The notes under the pieces were generated by a model. It worked only from the letters and a program-made list of their open reading frames with translations. It made no database searches and had not been told where the DNA came from. This document shows, in pieces, positions 36,758 through 48,761 of a stretch of 64,000 nucleotides of DNA. Positions within the stretch are counted from its first letter, which is position 1; every line of letters begins with the position of its first letter. A program made the position numbers and the translations under genes. Source of the stretch: Pyxicephalus adspersus (lineage: Eukaryota > Chordata > Amphibia > Anura > Pyxicephalidae); assembly GCF_032062135.1 (NCBI RefSeq), contig NC_092864.1, positions 23,597,519-23,661,518 of the forward strand. Direction: 5' to 3'.

Positions 36758-38091
36758 GCAATGGGTTTGTCACAATTAATTAGCTTATACTATTTAGTTC
36801 TAAGGCAACTTGGCTAATACTATTATTGATTATTGATACTATTGTTTAATACTAATATTTTTGAAATCTACACTAAGACATGCCTAAAATATTCCCAATA
36901 TAAACAAATAGACACAAAATTCTGTCTAATGTAAAACACTCGTCCATTGTGATCACTCATCCTTGTAATGAACAGGTTTTTGACATTGACAGTTTTTGTA
37001 AATTGTTTTTTCTATTTGTTGTACAAAACGGGCCATTGCACCATGAAATACTGTTTGGTATGGAGCCATGGTAATAGGGTATTCGAAGAACCATACTAAG
37101 ATTTGTTTCTATTTAGTTGTAATTTTTTGCACATGTTGAAAATGATTTTATTAGTATATATTTACCAGATCAAGGGTAATAAAAAAGAAGTCTTAAAAAG
37201 ACTTGAAGACTACATTTAATAATGTCTGTAAATGTAATATCACAAAATGTATATTTTATTAAATTGATGACTTTGATAAGGAACTAGATGCTGCAATGTG
37301 TATTTCTACTAGTATATTTAGAACACTCAACAGTGTGTCCCCTTTCTAGTACAATAACTCCTAATAAAACCCTGTTTAGTGCATCTTTGCTCAGACTGCT
37401 GCAAATTTGTGACATGACCCATGTAATATTAGGTCCAGAATGTGTCTTTTTTCTTTACTAGGTGCTGCTCTTTATAATTCATACCATGGGCCAGAAATAC
37501 ACATGGCAGGCTCTATTTTTGTGTGCTGCTTCTATCCAAGAACCACCGTGTTTCTGCAGGTAATGGAAATATAGTATATTGCAAATTCTGTTTCTGTCTA
37601 GATTAATGTGTGGCCCGAAAGTAACAAATCAAAGTCGAGTCCATGAGCTATAAATCTTCCACCTGGCTTTCAACAATAATTTGGTCTCGACACAACCAGC
37701 CATGCTGTGCACCAGCTGAAAATAGTAGATAATAGGAATGTAAGAGCACTTCCTTTTCTGTAGGCTTAGCATGTCTGTGTGGTATGTAAATTTCAACAGT
37801 TAGTTTGCCTAAAAAATATGCTACTTCTTTTATACATCCACTTATCAATTGATTTCCAATCCTCTTGTTTTGATTGGAGTCAGCACAGACTTTCCTCTGC
37901 TTCCTTATCGGGCTATGCCTTACTTAGTTGGAATTGTGGTGCACCTAGGCCATTGGGTGATACAATCCCCAAATGTGAATTGGGTTGACTGAAAGCTCAA
38001 GGCCATCCAAATAAGTTTAAATATAGGTATACAGGACTGCTGTCATGAAAACGTAAATGGCAAATTAAATAAAATGTAATTATGTAATGTT
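36758..38091. other. Unique DNA with one candidate exon
   Basis: Apart from the candidate exon at 37462-37559 nothing was recognised. Confidence 0.4.
37462..37559 (+). other. Candidate exon (98 bp), unrecognised
   Basis: A strong pyrimidine tract and acceptor (TGTCTTTTTTCTTTACTAG) precede it and the donor CTGCAG|GTAATG follows. Two frames are open throughout: one includes NSYHGPEIHMAGSIFVCC and the other begins VLLFIIHTMGQKYTW. No family is recognised. It could be a coding exon, a non-coding RNA exon or chance. Confidence 0.25.
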
Positions 38092-38415
38092 GGCTAGAGT
38101 AGTGGTTGCCAACCTTTACAGACCCACGGACCACTAAATTTACCGACTCCGGACCGTGCAAGAGCGGGGAGCCGGGTGTCACTCAAAGGGGAAGAAAGTT
38201 CCCCCATTGTGACGTCATGATGCCAGAACCCCCCACTCCAGAGACAAAACTTGCCCACTTCCCTGAGCCTGTGATCCGTACGGGGACATAGTCCGTGGCT
38301 CTGGCCGGTTTACCCTCCCAGCCGAGTTCTTCTCCTGACCCCGCTTGGGGGCGCAATGGCCAGATCCACGGACCAGCAAACATTTCTCTACCGGATGGCA
38401 ACCCCTGGACTAGAG
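38092..38415 (+). mobile_element. hAT-type MITE with near-perfect 8-bp duplication
   Basis: The element is 38100-38407. Its ends are TAGTGGTTGCCAACC and the inverted GGCAACCCCTG. The flanks are GGCTAGAG (38092-38099) and GACTAGAG (38408-38415), differing at one base. The interior is CpG-rich and non-coding (GGAGCCGGGTGTCACTC, GTGACGTCATGATGCC). A relative in the opposite orientation lies at 56523-56745. Confidence 0.85.
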
Positions 38416-41400
38416 TATCCTTACAAAACTGGATTTCCTAGGCTCCCCCTCTACTATTCATATCTTCCTACCAAAATATTTTAGGTTGTGTTTGTCCTTC
38501 ACACGATCAGATCTTTGAAGATAGGCGTGCACAAAAGAAACTCAATTGAACAAGACAAATATGACTCAAAGTGTACCAATGTCTATACCACCTTTGCAGA
38601 TTGCTGGGTTCAGTTTTGATATGGCCAATGGTTAAAACAGTTTGCACTGGGCACAAGGTATACTAAACACATGGGAGAGCCAGCAACTATCATGATGCAG
38701 ACCAATAAAACAATGACTGTATTGACCTGCTCTAGAATACTCCATAGAGGTACAGTAATATAAATATACATTACAGGGGGCCAAGCAGCACACACTGCAA
38801 GGGTAATATGTTCATTTATTTTTGGTGCAGACTGAAATAGGTTCAATTCTTTGACCTAATTCTTTGATTCTCCAGGCTTCCTCCACTCTGTATCACAAAT
38901 ACCTCCAAAGCTGTATTTTTGCTGCTTGACCAGCCGCAACATTTTATTTAAAATAACTGCTTAGGGAAATTGGGTATTGTGCTTATATGACTCTGGACAA
39001 AACAACCTGGAGTAACCAAGTAACGCTGAATTCAGCTACTGTATAAGTCTTTTTGGGTATTATGCTATTGTTAATGTCTATCTAGTAAAAATCTATGTAG
39101 TAAAAAGAGTATTTCTTGTGTTTCTATACCAGGCTCAGAGAAAAACCCTTGTTAGATTACATTTCCCATGATTCTCAGCAAGCTTCAGTAATAAATTGAC
39201 AGCCATAGGACTGAGGCTTGCCCATTCTTGTCCTATGATAAAAATAGACTTTCATTTCCCCCTCTAAGCTTTTTCGATATTGCAAGAAACAGGTTAATGC
39301 ATAGTTAATGACTGGTTCAATGCTTAGTTAACGATCAGATTAGATCCCATTATTATAAATGTTACATTAGTCTCCTATTAACTGTTGACCTTGCATAATT
39401 CACCCTGTTTAAAACTTAAAATGAAGTGATGTCACTATAACCAAGTAAAACTATATAGTCTGCAGCAACAAGAATTCATTAGCAAGCATTTGGTTTATGC
39501 ACACAATAACACAAGGTCGGCTGTGATATAATAAAATAAAAGGCACACACACAGCATTTATTCCTAACCTGTTTGTTAGAAATAAGAAATGTGCAATAAA
39601 AGAGGCCATTAAGACAAAAGAAAAGAAAGAGAGATCTATATGTGAGTGCCTATCTGGGTTTATAGACAGTGACATGGGATGATTCATTGATAGCTGGAAA
39701 CAAGGAAATGACCTTCCTTCAAAGAGGCACTTGTCTGCTATTTACCTGCATTGAAGGTTATAAACAGAAGCAGTATTGTCAGTCAAAGAACAAAATCTCA
39801 GGCAGAACTGTGTTCATTAGTTGAATCTATTAGACTATTTTGGAATCCACACACCGTGGCTTAATACTTAAAAATCCTACTAGGACAGTGCTAGGGGAAC
39901 AACAACCCTGGCAGATAAATGTAATGCTAGGGATGTCGTTCACTTAGTAGACTGTCATATTTAATCATGTAACATTACAAATTAGGGTTACTAAACATTC
40001 TCAGAGGTCTGCAGATTTAGGAGACCATTTCAATGGAGAAATTAGCTTTATATTTTTCTACCCAACAATGCAATATTTTTACTTGAAACTCCCTTTTGTA
40101 TTTTACAACTGCAGTCTGATTCTGAATATTTTCCTTGTAACTCTGAAAAAGATACTCTATAATAGGAGGAATGACTGGTCACATTTTGACATCTACCCAG
40201 GTTTTCCTCCCCCTAAATATTTTGTATTCAATAATTAAAATTGGGTTTTGCTTGCTTTGAAATCCCAAGTACTAAACAAGTATTGTTGAGCAACCCACTG
40301 CTTGATAAATAAACTTTTGTTTGATATTTTTGAAATCAGAGGAGTGGCCAATGGTGAGGCTAAATATCTGCCTTGTAAAATCGGCCACCAATGTGTAAAC
40401 AGTGTTTAGTGGCCACTCTTGGATTTAAATAAACTGTGTATTATGGTTAAATTCCCCTGTGTACACAAGATAAAGGCTTCACTTGCAATTATAAGACCAA
40501 CATTTTCAGAAGATCTATAATACAAGGCAGATTGATTGTATATGTTATGTATTTTTGACAAGTACTTCCTAAACCAATGTCTTTCTTCTAGGTAGTCATT
40601 GACATATTACAAGAATCGGGTTTAGGCTCAGCTCCCTATCATCTATCTAACTACAGAACCACATGTCATCATTTGTAGTTTGGAGGAGGAAAAACCACAA
40701 AGGAGAGGAGGTAAAAAAAATCTTTCTTCTGACACAGACCTGAACAATGAACTGTATAATGTAACCGGTAACATCATTTAGGAAGCAACAAAAAAAAGTT
40801 AAAAACAATTGATAATGAAATAAAATGGAAAGTACGCACAAACAGAAGATTGTAAAGGTTTACCGACTTTAGTTTATTTTTTATGAATTGAGTAGCTGTA
40901 ATAAACATAAATATAAGTAGCATTGGAAGAACAAAATCAAACTTTCAGGTGTCATATAATTTTGTAGAACTTTCACTTTTAGAAAATTATTGGTTACTGA
41001 ATGCCTTAGTAGGTTTTTAGGTCTGTAATGTACATTGTATTGTAAAGGTGTATAAAAAATTGAAAAATCTGCTCAGCTTTCTAAAGTGCAACCTAACTAA
41101 GCTGTAATTATGCATTAATGTCTATCTTTGAGAAAATCTATTTTACCCTTTTAGGGGAGTTTTTTAAAAAAAATTAAAAAATCAAATAAATAAGTAAATC
41201 AAAAAATGCTCACCAACGATCAATGTCAGAACATGTCTGCGTCATCCAGGAAGTGGCATGGATACCCAACGAAGGATCAGGACATAGGAAGAAAGAAGGC
41301 CTAGAGCCGGAGCATCACATAACTTTAGCTTTAAGTGACTAAAAACAGCAACTTTGTTTTTGAAGTTAAGAAATTTGTATTTCTTAATGCCAATTTTCAA

Positions 41401-41900
41401 ATAGATAGGGGTATTATTTACCCAGTGATTACACAAATATAAGTAACTGTGATCTCCTGATGCCTATTACAATCTTAGTTTCATATTATCCATTTGTAAA
41501 ACCTAAAAGAACATTTTCCTAAGAAAAAGAAAACAGCTAACAGTGTCTTAGCAAAGTACTCTGCACTTTGGTGGGGAACTTTTTGTTGCGAAACCATTGG
41601 GAAACTTAATAGTCCCATCATGCAGAGAATAAGAAAGTTTTGCTCTTATGCCAGTCTTTCCCTCTGTGTCTATCCAAGTCTACTTAGCATTTCTCTGCAC
41701 GATTTATACAAATGTGCTCTGTGGTGAGTTTAGTTCTGAATACTCATTGACACTTGGGTGATCATTTGACATGCATAGCTAATAAGTATCCAAGCTACAT
41801 CTAACACACAAAGTATACAAGTTCCAGCATCTGAGCCAAAGAGCAATTACCTTTTATGTAGACGTTTGTACTTACCTTGAATTTAGGGCACATTATGTAA

Positions 41901-41949
<49 letters not shown>

Positions 41950-44545
41950 AATAGTATACTTACGTAAGTATGGGCCTATGCATGCATTTATAACATCAAA
42001 CTTCTTTACACAAATTTTGGTATGGTTCAACATTGCAGATAAAACATTGTAAAAAAATATAATTGATTCACAGAAAAAAATAAAAATTTTTAATTGAGGA
42101 CATTGTTGATTGCTATAATCATTTTACCTGTGATTAAGGCTATTGAAAATAATTTTGTAAGACTAAGTCTAAACAAAAAACCAAATGTGATGTATGAGGT
42201 AATATCTTCCTTTATTTTTCCTGATAGAGTTCCAGTTCAGTTGTAATAAAACCAAACAAACTATATGTTCAAGCTACCAAGTTCACAAAAGTTCTGCCTG
42301 AGCTTACATCCAACACTTGCATTAATTACAAGCATTTTGAAAATTTGTTGTTATTGTGTTGTATTTGTGTTATTTGTTGGAATGTCATTTGTAAAACATT
42401 ACCTAACATCAGGTTACCTTTATTTTGGACAAGCTAGTGTTCTACAAGAATTCTGTTCATTTAAAGCTCTATAAAAAGTTATATATATATATTTTCCTGA
42501 GTGGCTATTTAACTGACAAAGTTTAAATTTTGTAACACTCTATTCCCATTTGTCATTAAAGCGAACCTAAACTCAAAATTTTTACTTTACATAAAAGGGT
42601 AGACAGCACTTTTTTTAAGTATTTTTTTTAAGTGCAAGACCCTTTTTTAAAATTAAATTAGTTTTCCAGTCTTTAATGATGCTAGTACAAGCTTAAAAGT
42701 CAGACTCTCTGTATTCCCTGTAAATGGTCATTTGTGTTCCCTTGGCTTATCTGATGCGGATGATTATGCTGTGAAACGCGTAGAGAATTCTAGAACAAAG
42801 AATATTCCCATTTATCTGAAATTGTACACCATTTCCTGTGAAGAATATATGAATTTTAGAGATGAATTGAATAAATGTTATTGTTTTTAATGTTTGTGAT
42901 CATTTTAAAAAAAATGTATAAATTTTGAGCATATACGTATGATGCCATTTCTTGTTACTACCTTAAAAGTCCCAACCTTCTTTTTTATGCTAAATCGAAT
43001 TAGATAAATCTAGGGATGTGGCAGTTGTTAAGTTAATACCCAGGAGGGAGACAAATTTGCTTTATACTCATACGTATAATTATTGTTACCCAAAACAATC
43101 TCAGGTCTACGTGAATTCTCTTGAGACAGCTTGCCCATTCCAATATAACGAGTGAATAGGAAAATACCTTAAACTGTTTGATGCATTATTGGGTGTGCCG
43201 CTGGCCTCTTTTGACATGGGAAGTGGCCTTTTGCAAAGATAGCTTGCTTCAGCCAAATTAGGGCCAAATCCAATGCCGAACTTCAGCAGTTATCATGGGC
43301 ATTACACCACATAGAAATAGACATCATGGGGGCTACTTGCTACATATTTCACCAATCTTGCCTTAGTAGATAAGTACATGCACCAGTGATATATTTAGGA
43401 TGGTATTGTCTGACTAATTGTGGATATTGAAAGCAAATACATTCTTATTCCTGATGTGAGATATGTTTACATCATACCTGTGGAATAATTGCAATTTAAT
43501 ATTAATGTATGACTGCTGTGGGCCCTGACATACCATTGAGTGGATGCAAAATAAGTATCATTAAATCCATATGAACTCTACAAATCACTTGGTTGAGCTG
43601 TTATGTATCTCAAAAACATTTGTTATCTCTATCCATTTATTGCAACATAGACTACAAAGGAATTATGGGATTGATACAGCACAAAGCAATAGAGACTGTG
43701 TATATAACACCCAGTACAATAGTACAGAGTGGATATTGTAACATCTAACAGGGTAGATCTATATATTAATCTTTATCCTAAGAGATCAAAACCACGTTTC
43801 AAGGAAATGGCTGTTTGATTTCTTCAATAATTGTTTTTCTGGTCCTTTTGGAGATATCACTGATGTATGTACATAACAGTTTATTTTATTATTTCACTGT
43901 GGTTCGTTGACCTGGATTTCAGAAAGTAAATACTGCATTTACTTATGTTTTCAAACGTATATTCCTGTTGGATTATTTAAATTGTGATTCTTTATCACAT
44001 TGGAGAGTTTGCAGTTACTAAAGTTAGATGTAGATGCTGTGAAAATATATATTATACATTGCTTTATCAGATCTGTGAGCTCCCTTGTATGCATTACCGA
44101 CACCTGAAGTTGTGTATTTGTGTATCTGAAATGGAAGTATAAAGTCAATGGGCAAAGCTTGCTTCAAAATGTGGCATGCATAATATAAATACTTACAAAC
44201 ATCCAGTCCCTCATTCATCTTTCAGGCAGAATACAAACTTGAGTGGAGTCATTCTTCAAGTTACAGGTTAATACTATTTACAGTTCATAAATATGGAACA
44301 CCCTAACAAAATTCTAGATCCTAAACCTATACATCAACAAAACTCTCCTCAGAAGCCTACAGGCAGATGGTTAGCCATCAAATGCTTTTAGAAGAAAAAA
44401 TTATATATGAAATATTTATATATGAAAGTGACCAGCATAAGTTTCAACCAGACACAGTAAAACTAGCACATCATAGTAATATGTGGTTCCTTGAAAGGCA
44501 AGATCGCAGTCCATACAACATCAATTAATTAGTATATTCTTGGTG
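38416..44545. other. Unique DNA with an (AT)n tract, no gene seen
   Basis: There is an (AT)n microsatellite at 41902-41938 beside the palindrome ACTTACGTAAGT. Inverted 9-mers GAGTGGCCA / TGGCCACTC occur at 40342-40350 and 40410-40418. A block at 42558-42680 (AAAGCGAACCTAAACTC...) resembles a dispersed repeat edge but is too short to classify. No gene is supported. Confidence 0.4.
42751..42781 (+). ncRNA. Hammerhead-like motif, weakest of three
   Basis: CTGATGCGG is followed 13 bases later by GAAACGCGT. A hammerhead core needs CUGANGA, then stem II, then GAAA. Here the base after CTGATG is C rather than the expected G, so a working ribozyme is unlikely. It is listed because it matches the loci at 44.5 and 63.5 kb. 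Confidence 0.15.
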
Positions 44546-44577
44546 CCTGACATGTTTCGCCATATGGCTTCTTCAGG
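44546..44577 (-). ncRNA. Hammerhead-like motif (minus strand)
   Basis: On the minus strand: CCTGAAGAAGCC, ATAT, GGC, then GAAACATGTCAGG. This supplies the CUGANGA and GAAA core elements flanking a GCC/GGC stem with an AUAU loop, plus the self-complementary ACATGT where stem III would be. There is one extra A before the stem, and the first stem I pair would be C-A. It is a possible decayed ribozyme or a conserved repeat motif. It lies just outside the 3' end of the CR1-like LINE. Confidence 0.3.
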
Positions 44578-44600
44578 GAAAATTGAGATGGGTAACAAGT

Positions 44601-45655
44601 ACATAGTTACATAGTTACATAGTAGGTCAACTTGAAAAAAGTCTATCAAGTTCAACCACTAGGGAAATAAACATATCCCAGCTATAAAACCCTATGGACA
44701 TAGCTGGTGCAGAGTAGGGCAAAAAAAAAAACCCCTGGTACAACTTGATCCAACAGGGGAAAACAATTCCTTCCTGATTTCATGAGGCAATCGGATGTTC
44801 CCTGGATCAACGGACATTGTTATTTTTACTTTAAAGCCTTAATACCCAGTTATATTCTGTGCTTCTAGAAAAACATACAGCTCTTTCGTAAAGTAATCTA
44901 TAGTATTTGCTGAAACTACTTCCTGAGGGAGCCGATTCAACATTCTTCTTTTCCTTCAGACGCAAAGAGTGCCCTCTTGTTCTTTGTAATGATCCCAAAG
45001 TGAATAATGGGGAAGAGAGTTCTCTATATGGACCGTTTATATATATTTATACAGGTGATCATATCCCCCCTTAAACGTCATTTCTCAAGGGAGAATAGAT
45101 TCAGTTCAAAACTGGACTGCATATTCCAGATGTGGTCTGACCAATGCTTTGTACAGGGGCAGGATTATGTCTCCATCTCTGCAGTCTATTCCTCTTTTAA
45201 TACAAGAAATTACTTTACTAGCTTTAGATTTTGCAGCTTGGCATTGCATGCTCTTATTAAGTCTATGATCTACCAGAACCCCCAGATCCTTTTTTATTTC
45301 TGACCCCCCAACTGTATTCCCTCTAGACAGTATGAAACATTCATGGTGTTATCCCCCAAGTGCATAACTTTACATTTATCTATAATAAATGTAATTTGCC
45401 ATTTGGCTGCCCAATCAAACAGTACATCCCAACCTCTATATCATCTATAAAGATTTTAAACAGTAAAGGTCCCAACACTGAACCCTGGGGTACACCACTA
45501 ATAACCTTATACCATTCAGAGTATAAATCATTATTTACAACTCTCTGGATGCAGTCCCCAAGCCAGTTCTCTATTCATTTACAGATTGACTTTTCCAAAC
45601 CAATTGACCCTAACTTGCATATTAACCATCTGTAGGTATAACAAGATAACTACAG
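44601..45655 (-). pseudogene. CR1-like LINE 3' part with reverse-transcriptase relic
   Basis: Minus-strand translation gives [19 protein letters not shown] then FIDDIEVG (45450-45540), the reverse-transcriptase block before the catalytic pair. Next come WAAKWQITF and DKCKVMHLG, then VDHRLNKSMQCQAAKSKASK and LYKALVRPHLEYAVQF, then FSLEK.RLRGDMITC, TRGHSLRLK, and RMLNRLPQEVVSANTIDYF (about 44868-44960). This order is that of a CR1/L2-type ORF2 C-terminal half. The segment with the FADD catalytic motif is deleted, as is one between EYAVQF and FSLEK; frameshifts and stops are present. The 3' end carries the 8-bp tandem repeat CTATGTAA (44601-44627 on the plus strand as ACATAGTT), like the octamer ends known from CR1. 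Confidence 0.88.
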
Positions 45656-46821
45656 TTTTTGACAAATGCCTTTAGTTATATGTTAACACTAGACACTCCA
45701 ACAAGAATGTGATCAATTTAGAGCTTAAAGTTTCTAACTTTAATAAATGAAGGGAAAATGGTGCATACATATGGTAGATGCTTATGTATATGTGTTTAAA
45801 TATTACATTCTGTAAACATACAAACAGCTGGAGAATAACTGAGCCGAAACTAACTTAAGTTTGTTAAACTTTAGGCCCCACAATATAAAAAAATTGCTGT
45901 TCATTTCTGTTTATGTGCTTCAAATAAAATTACGTAACTGACCCTCCCTCTCTAAACATATCCAACTTTTGAGAGGACAAAATTCTATAACTTTTTATTA
46001 CCAATGGTATAATTGGTAAACATACTAAATCAACCATCAAATTTGAAAAATTGGGCACCCTAATATTGTGTGACAATTGTATTTATCATCTCAAACATTA
46101 AATGAGCTTTTTTTCATTGTTTTCCAACAATCTATAAAGGGTATAAAGCTGCTTTTATGCACAAGATGTATTACTGAGATTTTAATAATTTTATTATAAC
46201 ACCCAATAGTTTACACTCGAACATCTTCCTAGTATATGTACATTTACCATTGAATGCAATATCAAAATGTATGAATCAGCTTTTATGTATGATTAATATA
46301 TTTTCAAATTAAATCCATTGTGGCTAAATGTGTAAAGTTGTACTAAAAGTTGTGCTAAAAGTTGAGTCTTGGTTCTAAATTTTTAAATAGACTTCTTACA
46401 TTTTGAAGTACTTAAAAATATGTTTGACATATTTTTTATTTTTTTGACACTCTAACAAAGTGTGATTGCTTGTTTTTTTTCTTTTATTTTTATGGGTATA
46501 TTGGCACATACTGTTGGTGGTGGTCGGGTAGGATGGTAACTGAGAACTGTCAGGCCAGCAGACACACATCTTTACCCAGCGGCAACAAACAAAAGAAAGA
46601 CAAGATGCTATTGGGCTGACTTGTGAGCACCTATAATTCTATTTGTCTGCTGTAAATGTTCAATTTATTAATAATGTGCTTTTATCATTTTGAGTTCTTG
46701 TTTTTAATTACATAAACATTCTGACATTCAATTTGTCATGTTATCGACAGCATGACAATTTTCCAAGCTTTTTTTGGAAGGTAAATCACGTTCACAAAGG
46801 CAGTATGACATTTTCACAGTA
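45656..46821. other. Unique AT-rich DNA, no gene seen
   Basis: Nothing recognised. Confidence 0.4.
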
Positions 46822-47216
46822 TAGGTAGTCCCCAAATTAAGGTTATCTGACATGCGGACGACTCCTACATACGAATGGGGCTTCTCTGCTCATTCCTGTG
46901 CAAGACGGAGGCTTGATAGGAGGGAGGGGGGTGGTTCTTACGGTAAACACCACTGAGACTCAGTTCTTTTGCACTAGGCTCCATAATTTTTTTTTTCCTA
47001 GTTTTGTTTTCTTGCTTTGTTTGTGATTAACTCAAGTGATGAGTGATGATTTTATATAGTAACTGACACCACGCTGCCTAATAATATGTTGAGACAAACA
47101 TCTGTCCTAATTGCATTTATTAAAATAATGTACCTGTTCCGACATACATACATACTGTATTCAACTTAAGAACAAACCTACAGTCCCTATCTCATATGTA
47201 ACCTGGGGACTACCTG
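46822..47216. mobile_element. Complete 'GGTAGTCCCC' DNA element with TA duplication
   Basis: The left end TAGGTAGTCCCCAAATTAAGG and right end CCTGGGGACTACCTG are inverted repeats, flanked by TA on both sides (46820-46821 and 47217-47218). This is consistent with the TA target of Tc1/mariner-superfamily transposases. It is 395 bp and non-coding. Partial copies lie at 1781-2058, 6535-6742 and 56475-56500. Confidence 0.85.
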
Positions 47217-48316
47217 TATGCCAAATAAAGTAAACCTTTTCTTAAATTTGGTAAAATTTGTTTAAAATTTTTTCAAAAATAGGTGAAAAAAAATAACTGT
47301 TTAATGTTTAGCCTTTAATCTCTTGGCCGGTAGATTTTTAGGGTTCAATAAAGAATAAAGGACGAACCAACACACTAAATATACAGTCAATATAAATGGT
47401 CCACAAAATAAACTTGGTGAAAAGTTATTAACTGTATCTAAGCCCTAAATTGAGAATGTAATTTAATGCAGTTTAGTGGTCTTTAGATGTGGTGATGGCA
47501 ATAATATTTTTTCAGGCTTTGTTCCCTTTGATTTGTAACTGGTAATTCTGGAAATAACACAATTCGTTTGCTTTCATGGTTACACAAATTTTCTGATTGT
47601 ATTTATGGGGGCAGCCATGATTGCCAACCAGACTGTGCTTCAAACACAAACGTGAAGAGTTAGTGATTGATACAATATGGAAGACTGGACTTAAAATGTG
47701 TCTGCTTCTGTTCATAGCCATTCTTTTGTGGATCTATGGAACTAAAGCCTAAACAATAACTATAAGGTTCTTTGTGCATCCTTTTTATTTCACCGAATGT
47801 GACAAGGACACAGAATTTCCTGTAAGATCAACCAGTATTTTCTGTACTTATTCTGGAAAGCAACAAATGAATACAGCTACCACATCTAATGATTCTAAGC
47901 TGCAATATAAAGCATTTTTGGTTTTGATTTTAGATAAAGCATGCTTTATGGTCATTGTGCATTACAAGGCTTTTTTTTATGTCTTGAACAAAGGCATGAT
48001 CTTTACTTAAGTAACCAGGTGGAAGTATTTGTGGGAGTATCATGAAGGATTAAAGAGTGACAAAAACACTTATGTACTGTATAAATAAAAGTAATTATCT
48101 TTATTGGATTTGTACAATGGCTCAAAACAGCAACACTTCCAGAAACAAGATCACTTGACTCGGTTTACCCCAGGGAGTGTCTATTTCCATATCATCTAAC
48201 TGGGAAGAGTTAGGCAGGGAGACGCTGGTATTTCTTTACGTGTATCCAGAAATGTCAGCATCAGCACTCTTTTTTATGATATCTTGAGTTAACAATTATA
48301 CTCTGATTTTAAACAA
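47217..48316. other. Unique DNA, no gene seen
   Basis: Open frames at 47512-47721 (minus) and 47774-48010 have no recognisable motif. No repeat was recognised. Confidence 0.4.
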
Positions 48317-48761
48317 TTAACCCCCCTAGCGGTATTCCCGAGTGTGACTTGAAGTGGATTTTACCTGCAAAAAGTGGTAATCCCGAGTCACACTCGAGGT
48401 CGCTAAAAACATAAAAAAAAAACATTTACCTTGTTCTGTTGGCATCCCTGCTGGTCCCTGCAGATCCTCGGGACACGTCCTCATTCTTTAGCTGGCGACT
48501 GCAGAGGCATTCCCTGGGGTTTCCTGGTGACTTCAGTGCATGCGTCGGTGCAGGCGGGAGGAACGTCAGGAAATTCAAATACATTTGTAATGGATTCAAT
48601 ACAAAATAGCTGTATTAAGTCCAATACAAAGAAATCTTTATATATTATATATATATAAAATTATAATATTTATTATACATGCTACTGTACATATTTATTA
48701 CAGGTTTCACTAGTGTGTTTTTTTTAACAGATTTTTGTGTTTTTTTATTTAAAGTTTATTA
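48317..48761 (-). mobile_element. piggyBac-type MITE, inverted and truncated
   Basis: It begins at TTAA (48317-48320) with CCCCCCTAGCGGTATTCCCG and the terminal hairpin CCCGAGTGTGAC...TCCCGAGTCACACTCG. It continues in reverse complement through the GC-rich segment (CAGGAAATTCAAATACAT) and an AT-rich interior. Compared with the copies at 5.0 and 61.2 kb it ends about 90 bp early, exactly where a second element starts at TTAA 48762. Confidence 0.8.
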
